Of a DNA stretch of 5,769 nucleotides, positions 1-5,769 are shown one piece after another; the stretch's first letter is position 1; each line of letters starts with the position of its first letter. The translations under genes were made by a program, and so were the position numbers. Source of the stretch: Actinomycetota bacterium (GTDB lineage: Bacteria > Actinomycetota > Thermoleophilia > Miltoncostaeales > Miltoncostaeaceae); contig CANJMX010000097.1 of the NCBI GenBank assembly GCA_947475125.1, positions 1-5,769 on the forward strand, in the 5' to 3' direction. Under the pieces are notes generated by a model. That model did not search any database. It saw only the letters and a program-made list of their open reading frames with translations, and was not told where the DNA came from.

Positions 1-813
1 CCCGGGTCCACGTTCAAGCTCGTGGCGGTTGCCGGAGCCATTGAGGACGGCGTGGTGACCCGCGACACCATGTTCGACCTGCCCGAGACGCTCACCCTGT
101 ACGACCGCACCCTCAAGGAGTCGCACTACCGCCCGTCGGTCGCGTGGACCACCGAGGAGATTCTGCAGAACTCCAGCAACGTGGGCACGGTGAAGATCGC
201 CCAGAAACTCGGCACCACGCAGCTGCAGCACTGGATCCAGCAGTTTGGGTTCGGCGCGAAGACAGGCATCGACTACCCAGGTGAGGTGTCGGGCATCGTG
301 CTCCCCACAAATGAGTGGTCGGGGACGTCGATCCTCAACATCCCCATCGGGCAGGGCGTGGCCGTGACCATCGCCCAGATCGCGGAGGCCTACGGCGCTA
401 TCGCCAACGGCGGGCGCATGGTGCCGCCGCACCTCATCAAGCGCGTCGGAAACACGGTGCCCACGCATCCTCGCGGCCAGCAGGTCATCAGCGCCAAGTC
501 GGCCGAGCAGGTCAACATCATGCTGCAGAAGGTGGTGAGCGATGACGGCACGGGCAATGAAGCCAAGATCCCGGGCTACACCGTGGGCGGCAAGACCGGC
601 ACCGCCAACAAGATCGACCCGAAGACCGGCAAGTACATCGAGAGCTACGTGGCGTCGTTTGTGGGGTACGCACCCGCGACGCGCCCGGGCATCGTGGTCG
701 CCGTCATGGTGGATGAGCCCACCAACGGCAGCTACTACGGCGGGCAGGTGGCGGCTCCGGCCTTCGAGCAGATCGCTCAGTTCGCCCTGCAACACCTGCA
801 CATCGCCCCCTGA
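1..813 (+). CDS. ftsI: FtsI/PBP2-type class B penicillin-binding protein, transpeptidase domain (5' truncated by window)
   Basis: D,D-transpeptidase that crosslinks septal peptidoglycan on the outer face of the cytoplasmic membrane. The frame is open from base 1 with no start, so the N-terminal membrane anchor and dimerisation domain lie outside; 270 codons remain. All three penicillin-binding motifs are present in order. PGSTFK at nt 1-18 is the SxxK box with the catalytic Ser at nt 7-9, SSN at nt 172-180 is the SxN box, and KTGT at nt 592-603 is the KTG box. The end, with YYGGQVAAPAF about 25 residues before the stop, is the normal end of the domain. No PASTA repeats follow. The GTG at 22 is internal, because the catalytic serine lies upstream of it. 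Position directly before murE is the usual dcw place for ftsI; a SpoVD/PbpB-type name is possible for the same family. Family assignment is sure; the exact paralogue is inferred from context. Confidence 0.94.
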   Translation, partial: PGSTFKLVAVAGAIEDGVVTRDTMFDLPETLTLYDRTLKESHYRPSVAWTTEEILQNSSNVGTVKIAQKLGTTQLQHWIQQFGFGAKTGIDYPGEVSGIVLPTNEWSGTSILNIPIGQGVAVTIAQIAEAYGAIANGGRMVPPHLIKRVGNTVPTHPRGQQVISAKSAEQVNIMLQKVVSDDGTGNEAKIPGYTVGGKTGTANKIDPKTGKYIESYVASFVGYAPATRPGIVVAVMVDEPTNGSYYGGQVAAPAFEQIAQFALQHLHIAP

Positions 814-839
814 CCGGTGTTTCCGGGGCCGCTGGTAAC

Positions 840-2354
840 GTGGCCATCCGGATGAGGCTCATCGACCTGACCGGCGGCGTGCACGACGCGCGTCTGCTGG
901 CACCGGGCGGCCGTGACGTTCCCGCTGCTGCCGACGCGGCCGCGACAACGCATGTCGCGGCCATCAGATACCGCTCCGCTGATGTCGGGCCGGGCGACCT
1001 GTTCGCCTGCCTCGTGGGCGGGCGCGCCGATGGCCACGACTTCGCAGCGGATGCCGTCACGCGTGGCGCGTCGGCGCTTGTGGTTGAGCGCGCACTTGAC
1101 CTTCCGGTGCCTCAGGTGCTTGTGCCCGACTCCCGGGTCGCAATGGCGCTCATGGGGGCAGTGATGGAGGGTGACCCCTCCGCGAAGATGACCGTGGTGG
1201 GTATCACCGGTACCAATGGCAAGACCACCAGCGCGTATCTGGCGCACGCGGTACTCGAGGCCGCGGGAATGCAGTGCGGGGTCATTGGCACGGTTGAGAT
1301 CCGCATCGGCGGCCGCTCGTCGGTGCCCACGCACACCACACCCGAGAGCACTGAGACTCAGGGGCTGCTTGCCCGCATGCGTGATTCGGGCGACACCGCC
1401 TGTGCCATCGAGGTGTCATCACATGCGCTTGCCCAGCACCGCGTTGCGGGCATCCACTTCGCCGCAGCCATCTTCACAAACCTCACACGCGATCACCTCG
1501 ATTTCCACGGGGACGAGGAGTCGTACTTCCAGGCCAAACGGCTGCTGTTTGCCCGCCCCGACGGCGAGGGGGCGAACCCGCCGGGTGCGGTCAACCTCGA
1601 CGACCCCGCCGGCCGGCGCCTGGCCGACGAGTTGGGGCTGCTGGGTTTCGGTATCGACGCCCCCCACGCAGATGTCACCCCCGAGGTACTCGAGATGACC
1701 GCGCAGGGATTCACGGCCACGGTGAGGACTCCCCGTGGGGCGCTTCACATCGAGAGCCCGCTCCGGGGGCGCTTCAACGTTGAGAACGTGCTGGGCGTGG
1801 TGGCGATGGGTGAGTTGCTGGGCCTCGACCACACGGCCGTGGCCCGGGGCATCTCATTGGTGCAGGGAGTGCCGGGGCGGCTTGAGCCCATCGACATGGG
1901 CCAGCCATTTCAGGTGCTCGTGGACTACGCACACACACCCGACTCGCTCGAGAACGTGCTGCGCACCACACGCGATCTGGCAGGCGACGGACGCCTCATC
2001 GTGCTCTTTGGCTGCGGGGGCGACCGCGACACCGGAAAGCGCCCGCAGATGGGGGCCATCGGCCGCGCACTGTCGGATGTGTGCATCGTCACCTCCGACA
2101 ACCCGCGCAGCGAGGACCCCGACGCCATCATCCAGCAGATCGTCGCGGGTGCGGGGCAGGGCCCGGCCGACCTGCTGGTGCAGGCCGATCGCCGGCTGGC
2201 CATTGCCACGGCAATTGACGCGGCGCGCCCGGGTGACGTCGTGGTGATCGCCGGCAAGGGGCACGAGTCGGGCCAGGAGGTGGCTGGCGTGGTCACTCCG
2301 TTCGACGACCGCCAGGTGGCGCGTGAGGTGCTCGGCACCAGGCGGGCCGCATGA
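840..2354 (+). CDS. murE: MurE, UDP-MurNAc-L-Ala-D-Glu ligase, predicted meso-diaminopimelate-adding
   Basis: Cytoplasmic ATP-dependent ligase adding the third residue of the stem peptide. Counting from GTG 840 (504 aa, a normal length), I see: N-terminal UDP-binding domain with SADVGPGDLF at 46-55; P-loop GTNGKTT 124-130; substrate loop THTTPES 164-170; SSHAL 193-197; LTRDHLDFHG 215-224; Lys233 in YFQAK, the position that is carbamylated in the family; GRFNVEN 310-316; VPGRLE 344-349; VDYAHTPDSL 361-370; DNPR 420-423 (nt 2097-2108); GKGHE 472-476. DNPR is the known signature of meso-DAP-adding MurE, so a DAP-type peptidoglycan is inferred. The start is uncertain: GTG 840 is the longest choice, but ATG 852 gives a more typical N-terminus (MRLIDL). 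Neither has a clear Shine-Dalgarno sequence. The stop overlaps the murF start. Confidence 0.97.
   Translation: MAIRMRLIDLTGGVHDARLLAPGGRDVPAAADAAATTHVAAIRYRSADVGPGDLFACLVGGRADGHDFAADAVTRGASALVVERALDLPVPQVLVPDSRVAMALMGAVMEGDPSAKMTVVGITGTNGKTTSAYLAHAVLEAAGMQCGVIGTVEIRIGGRSSVPTHTTPESTETQGLLARMRDSGDTACAIEVSSHALAQHRVAGIHFAAAIFTNLTRDHLDFHGDEESYFQAKRLLFARPDGEGANPPGAVNLDDPAGRRLADELGLLGFGIDAPHADVTPEVLEMTAQGFTATVRTPRGALHIESPLRGRFNVENVLGVVAMGELLGLDHTAVARGISLVQGVPGRLEPIDMGQPFQVLVDYAHTPDSLENVLRTTRDLAGDGRLIVLFGCGGDRDTGKRPQMGAIGRALSDVCIVTSDNPRSEDPDAIIQQIVAGAGQGPADLLVQADRRLAIATAIDAARPGDVVVIAGKGHESGQEVAGVVTPFDDRQVAREVLGTRRAA
2351..2354 (+). promoter_or_regulatory. ATGA stop/start overlap, murE-murF translational coupling
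   Basis: The murF ATG (2351-2353) and the murE TGA (2352-2354) share bases. Such overlaps commonly allow terminating ribosomes to restart, keeping the two consecutive ligases at similar levels. A moderate AGGCGGG at 2340-2346 may help. The overlap is seen directly; coupling is inferred. Confidence 0.8.
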
Positions 2355-3658
2355 GGCTTGCGCTGCGGGACATCATCGAGTGGGGCGGGATCACGCTGGT
2401 CGCAGGCGACGACGACGTGATGGTGGAGGGTGCGACTGCCGACTCGCGTGACGTGGTGCCCGGTTGCCTGTTTGTGGGTGTCTCGGGCGAAAACGTGGAC
2501 GGCGGTCTGCACGCGGCAGATGCCATCGCCCAGGGTGCGGTCGCTGTGCTGGTGGGCCCCGAGGCGTGGTCAGAGGTGGGGGACGATCTGGCGCGTACCG
2601 GTGCCGCCGTATTGCTCGCCGGCGATCCGATTGAGGCCCTGGGGCTCATCGGGCGCGGTGCGCTCCAGCACCTGGGTGCGCGGGTGGTGGGCGTCACGGG
2701 CTCATACGGCAAGACCTCGACCAAAGACAGCGTGGGCGCGGTGCTTCGTGCCGCCGGAGTACGGGTGGCCTGCACGCCGGGCAATCGCAACACCGAGGTG
2801 GGCGTGCCGCTCAGCATCCTCGGGCTGCCCGCTGACGCCGAGGTGGCGGTAATTGAGATGGGCATGCGGGGCCCTGGTCAGATCGCCGAGCTGGCCGTGC
2901 TGGCGCCACCCGATGTGGCGGTCATCACCTCCGTGGGCCCCGTGCATCTCGAACTGCTGGGAACCATCGAGGCAATCGCCGCCGCAAAGGCAGAGATCCT
3001 GAGCGCTCTCCATCCGGGCGGATTTGCGGTCATCCCCGACGACGACATCCATCTGAGCGCCTTTGTGGATTCGCTGCCCGAGGGCGTGAGCGTGGTGCGC
3101 TTTGGCGACGAGCCGGCCATCGACCTCGACCTCGGCGACCTCAAGGCGTGGGAGCGACGCAACATGGCAGCGGCCGTCGCCGTGGCCACCGCGCTCGGTA
3201 CGCCCCCTGCCGCTGGCACCCAGGTTCATCTTCTGCGCTCCGCCATGCGGGGCATCGAGTACCCGCTGCCGGGTGGTGGCGTGCTCATCGAGGATTGCTA
3301 CAACGCCAACCCCCCGGCGATGGGCGCCGCACTTGCCGACCTGTGCCGGCGCGAGGGCCGCCACGTGGCCGTGATGGCCGATATGCTGGAACTCGGGCCC
3401 GATGAGGCCCGCTTTCACCGCGAGGTGGGCGAGGAGGCCGCCCGTCTGGGTGTTGACCTCGTGATCGCCGTGGGTGCGCGCGCCGCGTCGTACCCGGACG
3501 GTGCAGACGGCGTTGCGAGCGCCCTCTTCGCCACTACCGACGACGCCGTGGCCGGAGTGCCCGCGCTCATCGAGCCCGGCGACGTGGTGCTGGTCAAGGG
3601 CTCCCGCGGTATGGCGATGGAGCGCGTGGCGCGCGCCATCCGGGAGCGGGAGGCCTAA
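2351..3658 (+). CDS. murF: MurF, UDP-MurNAc-tripeptide--D-alanyl-D-alanine ligase (compact central domain)
   Basis: Cytoplasmic ATP-dependent ligase that adds the D-Ala-D-Ala dipeptide and completes the UDP-MurNAc-pentapeptide. In 435 aa I see: N-terminal domain with TADSRDVVPGCLF (29-41); P-loop GSYGKTSTK (117-125); NRNTEVGVPLSIL (145-157); EMGMRGPGQI (169-178); HLELLGTIEAIAAAKAEI (199-216) with Lys213 at the expected carbamylated position; EDCYNANPPAM (314-324); and KGSRGMAMERV (416-426) in the C-terminal domain. Two things are odd. The P-loop has Tyr119 where Asn is usual. The stretch between VVRFG (248-252) and RRNMAAAVAVA (269-279) is about 25-30 residues shorter than I recall for E. coli MurF, so the family's G-x-HN-x-x-N segment appears as a shorter variant. 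The start ATG overlaps the murE stop (ATGA), with AGGCGGG at 2340-2346 as a plausible ribosome binding site. Function is well supported. Confidence 0.96.
   Translation: MRLALRDIIEWGGITLVAGDDDVMVEGATADSRDVVPGCLFVGVSGENVDGGLHAADAIAQGAVAVLVGPEAWSEVGDDLARTGAAVLLAGDPIEALGLIGRGALQHLGARVVGVTGSYGKTSTKDSVGAVLRAAGVRVACTPGNRNTEVGVPLSILGLPADAEVAVIEMGMRGPGQIAELAVLAPPDVAVITSVGPVHLELLGTIEAIAAAKAEILSALHPGGFAVIPDDDIHLSAFVDSLPEGVSVVRFGDEPAIDLDLGDLKAWERRNMAAAVAVATALGTPPAAGTQVHLLRSAMRGIEYPLPGGGVLIEDCYNANPPAMGAALADLCRREGRHVAVMADMLELGPDEARFHREVGEEAARLGVDLVIAVGARAASYPDGADGVASALFATTDDAVAGVPALIEPGDVVLVKGSRGMAMERVARAIREREA
3648..3653 (+). promoter_or_regulatory. Ribosome binding site of mraY
   Basis: GGGAGG sits eight bases before GTG 3662, inside the last codons of murF. 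It is the only near-consensus Shine-Dalgarno sequence at a gene start in the window, and it decides the GTG start of mraY. It suggests that mraY can recruit ribosomes itself, besides receiving them from murF. Confidence 0.75.
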
Positions 3659-3661
3659 CCC

Positions 3662-4645
3662 GTGCCGCGCGTACTGATCGCCGCCATCGGCGCCGTCATG
3701 CTCATGCTGTTTCTGGGCCCCAGGTTTATCCGCTGGTTGCGTGACCACGAGGTGGGGCAATTCATCCGTCCGCAGGGCGAGATCCCCGAGGGGCACGCCG
3801 AGAAGCAGGGCACTCCCACGATGGGGGGCCTGCTCATTCTGCTGGCCATGGCCATCCCCTTCCTCATTCTCTCGTCGCGCAGCACTGCCGCCATGACCGT
3901 GCTCTTCACCACGCTCGCGTGTGGGGCCATCGGCTTTGTGGACGACTGGATGAAGATCGTGAAGAAGCGGTCGCTTGGGCTCTCGGGCCGGTGGAAGATG
4001 ATCGCCCTCGTGGTGGTGGCCATCGTGCTCTCGGTCATCGCAGTGCGGGTGGTGGGTATTCCCACCACCATCGACCTGCATATCGTGCGAAGTGCGTCGT
4101 TCGAGATCGGGCCCATCGCCTTCGGCATTCTGGTGCTGCTGGTGCTGGCCGGTGCCACCAACGCGGTCAACCTCACCGACGGCCTCGATGGCCTTGCTGC
4201 AGGCACCATGGCGATCGCCCTTCTGGCCTACATCGGCATGACCTTCGTGGTGACGGGGCAGCGCGACATGGCCATCTTCGCGGCCACGCTTATGGGTGCG
4301 TGCGTGGGATTCCTGTGGTTCAACTCATACCCCGCGTCGGTGTTCATGGGCGATACCGGGTCGTTCGCGCTGGGCGGCGCCATCGCTGCGCTCGCCGTGA
4401 TGACCAAGACCGAGTTCCTGCTCATCTTCGTGGGCGGCGTATTTGTGATCGAGGCGCTTTCGGTACTCATTCAGGTGCTCGTGTTCAAGCGCACGCGCCG
4501 CCGGGTGTTTCTCATGGCGCCGGTACACCATCACTTCGAGATGGCCGGGTGGAGCGAAACCAAGATCATCGTGCGGTTCTGGCTCATCGCGCTCGTGTTT
4601 GCGGCCATCGGCTTCACGCTCTTCTTCCGCACGCTGCCCACATGA
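3662..4645 (+). CDS. mraY: MraY, phospho-N-acetylmuramoyl-pentapeptide transferase
   Basis: Integral membrane enzyme that transfers phospho-MurNAc-pentapeptide from UDP to undecaprenyl phosphate, giving lipid I. The 327-aa protein is full length and strongly hydrophobic, with a first membrane segment at about residues 4-19. Family motifs in order are KQGTPTMGG (48-56), the Mg-binding FVDDWMK (92-98, Asp94/Asp95), NAVNLTDGLDGLA (167-179), NSYPASVFMGDTGS (221-234, Asp231 being the expected catalytic or metal-site Asp), and the cytoplasmic APVHHHFE (286-293). The GTG start is supported by a strong GGGAGG at 3648-3653, eight bases upstream, and because a start at the next ATG (3698) would cut into the first membrane segment. 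The loop before KQGTPTMGG reads IRPQGEIPEGH, about two residues longer than the usual IRxxGPxxH. It lies 3 nt after murF and overlaps murD by ATGA, so it is almost certainly co-transcribed with both. Confidence 0.97.
   Translation: MPRVLIAAIGAVMLMLFLGPRFIRWLRDHEVGQFIRPQGEIPEGHAEKQGTPTMGGLLILLAMAIPFLILSSRSTAAMTVLFTTLACGAIGFVDDWMKIVKKRSLGLSGRWKMIALVVVAIVLSVIAVRVVGIPTTIDLHIVRSASFEIGPIAFGILVLLVLAGATNAVNLTDGLDGLAAGTMAIALLAYIGMTFVVTGQRDMAIFAATLMGACVGFLWFNSYPASVFMGDTGSFALGGAIAALAVMTKTEFLLIFVGGVFVIEALSVLIQVLVFKRTRRRVFLMAPVHHHFEMAGWSETKIIVRFWLIALVFAAIGFTLFFRTLPT
4048..4069. repeat. Perfect 9-bp inverted repeat with 4-nt loop inside mraY
   Basis: GGTGGTGGG (4048-4056), loop TATT (4057-4060), CCCACCACC (4061-4069). 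All nine pairs match and eight-plus hydrogen-rich G-C pairs dominate, so a stable RNA hairpin is likely. It codes residues 129-136 (R-V-V-G-I-P-T-T) of MraY. No T-run follows on either strand, so it is not a canonical intrinsic terminator. A role is not shown. Confidence 0.6.
4642..4645 (+). promoter_or_regulatory. ATGA stop/start overlap, mraY-murD translational coupling
   Basis: The murD ATG (4642-4644) overlaps the mraY TGA (4643-4645). The bases just upstream (CGCACGCTGCCCAC) contain no Shine-Dalgarno-like purine run, so murD translation is more likely to depend on mraY translation than murF is on murE. The overlap is seen directly; dependence is inferred. Confidence 0.75.
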
Positions 4646-5769
4646 GCCCGGCACTCCCCGCACCCGGCCGTGCGCTGGTGGTGGGCCTCGGCAGGTCCGG
4701 CCGGGCATCTGCGCTGCTCCTCGCCGCCGAGGGGTGGCAGGTGGTGGGCGTGGACCGCCTGCAGATTGATGGCACCGAGCTGCGGGCGGCGGGTATCGAG
4801 GTGCGAAGCCCGTGGGACGAACCGGTGGAGAGCGACCTGGTTGTGCGAAGCCCGGGGGTGCCCCGCGAGGCACCCCCGCTCGCCGCGGCGTATGCGGCCG
4901 GCACTCCGGTGTGGAGCGAGATCGAGTTGGCGTCGCACGCGCTTCCAAACCGCCTCATGGGCATCACCGGGACAAACGGCAAGACCACCACCACCGAACT
5001 GTTGGCGCACATTCTTCGTTCGGGTGGGCTCGAGGCAGTGGCATGCGGCAACCAGGGCACGCCACTCGCCGGACTCGCGGGGCAGGTGGACGCTGCTGCA
5101 TGGCTCGTGGTGGAGTGCTCGTCATTTCAACTGGAGGACGTGTGCTCGTTCCGCCCCCGGGCGGCCGTGCTGCTCAATGTCACCCCGGACCATCTGGACC
5201 GGTACGACGATCTGGCCGCATACGCGGCTGCCAAGCACAATCTGTTTGCACACCAGCAGCCGGGCGATCTGGCAATCCTGCCGCAGGGCGAGGCCTCACC
5301 CGGTGCTGCGCCCGCCCGTTGCGTCGTGGCCTCTGGGGTACCGGGTGACGATGCCGTGGCGTGGGGGCAGGACGGCCTGCACGTGTCGGGTCTTGGCCGC
5401 ATCGCGGGCTGGGATGAGATTCCGCTGCGGGGCACACACAATCGCCAGAACGTGATGGCCGCGGCCGCGATGGCGGCTCACGCCGGGCTCACGGCCGCGG
5501 CCATCGCCGCCGGGCTGGCGTCATTCGCCGGTGTGCCTCATCGCCTTGAAGTGGTGGGGGTGGCGGGCGGCGTCACCTACGTCAACGACTCCAAGGCCAC
5601 CAACCCGGCCGCCGCCATCGCGGCGCTCGACGCCTACCCTGACCGGGTCATCCTCATCGCCGGCGGCAGCAGCAAGGGCACCCCCTTTGACGATTTGGCA
5701 GAGGCCGCGCGCGGGGTGGTTGATACCGCGCATCTGATCGGTGAGACCGCCCCTCAACTTGCCGCTGCG
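4642..5769 (+). CDS. murD: MurD, UDP-MurNAc-L-alanine--D-glutamate ligase (3' truncated by window)
   Basis: Cytoplasmic ATP-dependent ligase that adds D-glutamate to UDP-MurNAc-L-Ala. The frame runs from ATG 4642 to the window edge without a stop: 376 complete codons, compared with about 440-450 in the family, so most of the C-terminal domain is present. Visible parts are a Rossmann-like UDP site GLGRSG (15-20), SPGVP (70-74), P-loop GITGTNGKTTTTEL (107-120), GNQG (136-139), VVECSSFQLE (156-165), NVTPDHLDRY (179-188), Lys198 in YAAAKHNLF (the position carbamylated in E. coli MurD), GTHNRQNVMAA (264-274), GVPHRLE (297-303), VNDSKATNPAA (314-324) and GGSSKGTPF (341-349). The start overlaps the mraY stop (ATGA). 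I see no Shine-Dalgarno sequence just upstream, so translation probably depends on ribosomes finishing mraY. Two inverted repeats and a short in-frame direct repeat lie inside the gene. Confidence 0.96.
   Translation, partial: MSPALPAPGRALVVGLGRSGRASALLLAAEGWQVVGVDRLQIDGTELRAAGIEVRSPWDEPVESDLVVRSPGVPREAPPLAAAYAAGTPVWSEIELASHALPNRLMGITGTNGKTTTTELLAHILRSGGLEAVACGNQGTPLAGLAGQVDAAAWLVVECSSFQLEDVCSFRPRAAVLLNVTPDHLDRYDDLAAYAAAKHNLFAHQQPGDLAILPQGEASPGAAPARCVVASGVPGDDAVAWGQDGLHVSGLGRIAGWDEIPLRGTHNRQNVMAAAAMAAHAGLTAAAIAAGLASFAGVPHRLEVVGVAGGVTYVNDSKATNPAAAIAALDAYPDRVILIAGGSSKGTPFDDLAEAARGVVDTAHLIGETAPQLAAA
4801..4854 (+). repeat. In-frame 12-bp direct repeat (42-nt period) in murD
   Basis: GTGCGAAGCCCG occurs at 4801-4812 and 4843-4854, exactly 14 codons apart. 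Both copies code V-R-S-P (residues 54-57 and 68-71). The second forms the conserved SPGVP motif; the first lies in the variable stretch before it. The sequence between the copies does not continue the repeat. Confidence 0.6.
4853..4878. repeat. Perfect 10-bp GC-rich inverted repeat with 6-nt loop inside murD
   Basis: CGGGGGTGCC (4853-4862), loop CCGCGA (4863-4868), GGCACCCCCG (4869-4878). The repeat lies about 210 nt into murD over the conserved S-P-G-V-P motif. There is no T-run downstream, so it is not a canonical terminator. The conserved SPGVP codons fix part of the left arm, so the hairpin may be partly accidental. Confidence 0.6.
5452..5507. repeat. Long inverted repeat (14 perfect bp, 16 with a G-U pair) inside murD
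   Basis: GATGGCCGCGGCCG (5454-5467) pairs with CGGCCGCGGCCATC (5492-5505). The stem extends outward by T5453-G5506 and G5452-C5507; the loop is 24 nt. It covers an Ala-rich helix of MurD (about residues 271-289). The overlapping CCGCGATGGCGGC (5465-5477) could pair instead with GCCGCCATCGCGG at 5611-5623. Repeated GCC/GCG alanine codons can create such matches by chance, so function is doubtful although the symmetry is real. Confidence 0.5.

Noticed and set aside
22..24. GTG at 22 as a real gene start
   Set aside because: The frame is open upstream and the catalytic SxxK box (nt 7-18) precedes it, so the gene begins outside the window.
814..839. Terminator or promoter between ftsI and murE
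   Set aside because: The short spacer has no stable stem followed by T residues and no convincing -10/-35 pair.
777..1334. A 185-codon open frame on the - strand over the ftsI/murE junction
   Set aside because: It is antisense to conserved motifs on the + strand, its product is His/Arg-rich and unrecognisable, and no ribosome binding site is seen.
1607..1618. 12-bp palindrome CGCCGGCCGGCG in murE
   Set aside because: It is a single GC-only palindrome within codons for common residues (P-A-G-R), short enough to be expected by chance at this base composition.
1735..2247. A 170-codon + strand frame within murE
   Set aside because: It lies fully inside murE motifs in another frame, with low-complexity Arg/Ser/Trp composition.
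2702..4081. A 459-codon open frame on the - strand across murF and mraY
   Set aside because: The predicted product is rich in His, Gly, Arg and Asp with no recognisable domain. It lies antisense to two confidently identified genes and has the composition expected of a mirror frame in GC-rich coding DNA.
4670..5455. A 261-codon + strand frame overlapping murD
   Set aside because: The product is Arg/Trp/Ser-rich and lacks any known motif. The frame starting at 4642 carries the complete MurD motif series, so this is a shadow frame.
1..5769. A novel defence, mobile or accessory system
   Set aside because: Every base except about 30 is explained by five conserved, co-oriented cell-wall genes. 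Base composition and codon use look uniform, and there is no sign of insertion or transfer.

Overview
The window is a contiguous, single-strand stretch of the division and cell-wall (dcw) gene cluster of a high-GC bacterium (about two thirds G+C by eye). All genes read on the + strand in the order ftsI (3' part) - murE - murF - mraY - murD (5' part). Coding is almost gapless: 26 nt between ftsI and the first possible murE start, an ATGA overlap murE/murF, 3 nt between murF and mraY, and an ATGA overlap mraY/murD. I see no RNA gene, mobile element, CRISPR array, promoter or terminator, and no non-coding stretch over 300 nt.

Layout: 1-813 is the transpeptidase domain of a class B penicillin-binding protein, cut by the window edge right at its catalytic SxxK motif. 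840-2354 is MurE, with a DNPR signature predicting addition of meso-diaminopimelate. 2351-3658 is MurF, with an unusually short central domain and an atypical P-loop. 3662-4645 is MraY, the membrane enzyme that makes lipid I. 4642-5769 is MurD, which stays open to the right edge (376 codons; roughly the last 60-80 residues are missing).

Together these genes build and use the peptidoglycan precursor. MurD adds D-Glu and MurE the third residue (here probably meso-DAP). MurF adds D-Ala-D-Ala. MraY moves the phospho-MurNAc-pentapeptide to undecaprenyl phosphate. The PBP crosslinks the finished polymer at the septum. The cluster would be expected to continue with ftsW, murG and murC beyond the right edge, but that cannot be seen here.

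Organism: high GC, the DNPR-type MurE, a PBP without PASTA domains, and a MraY with an APVHHHFE motif (unlike the QHHFELKGWSE type I recall for Streptomyces) fit a deep actinobacterial lineage such as Thermoleophilia, or another high-GC phylum. This placement is a low-confidence inference from memory. I found no undescribed system. The points worth a second look are the compact MurF, three strong inverted repeats inside mraY and murD, and small start-site and repeat oddities.
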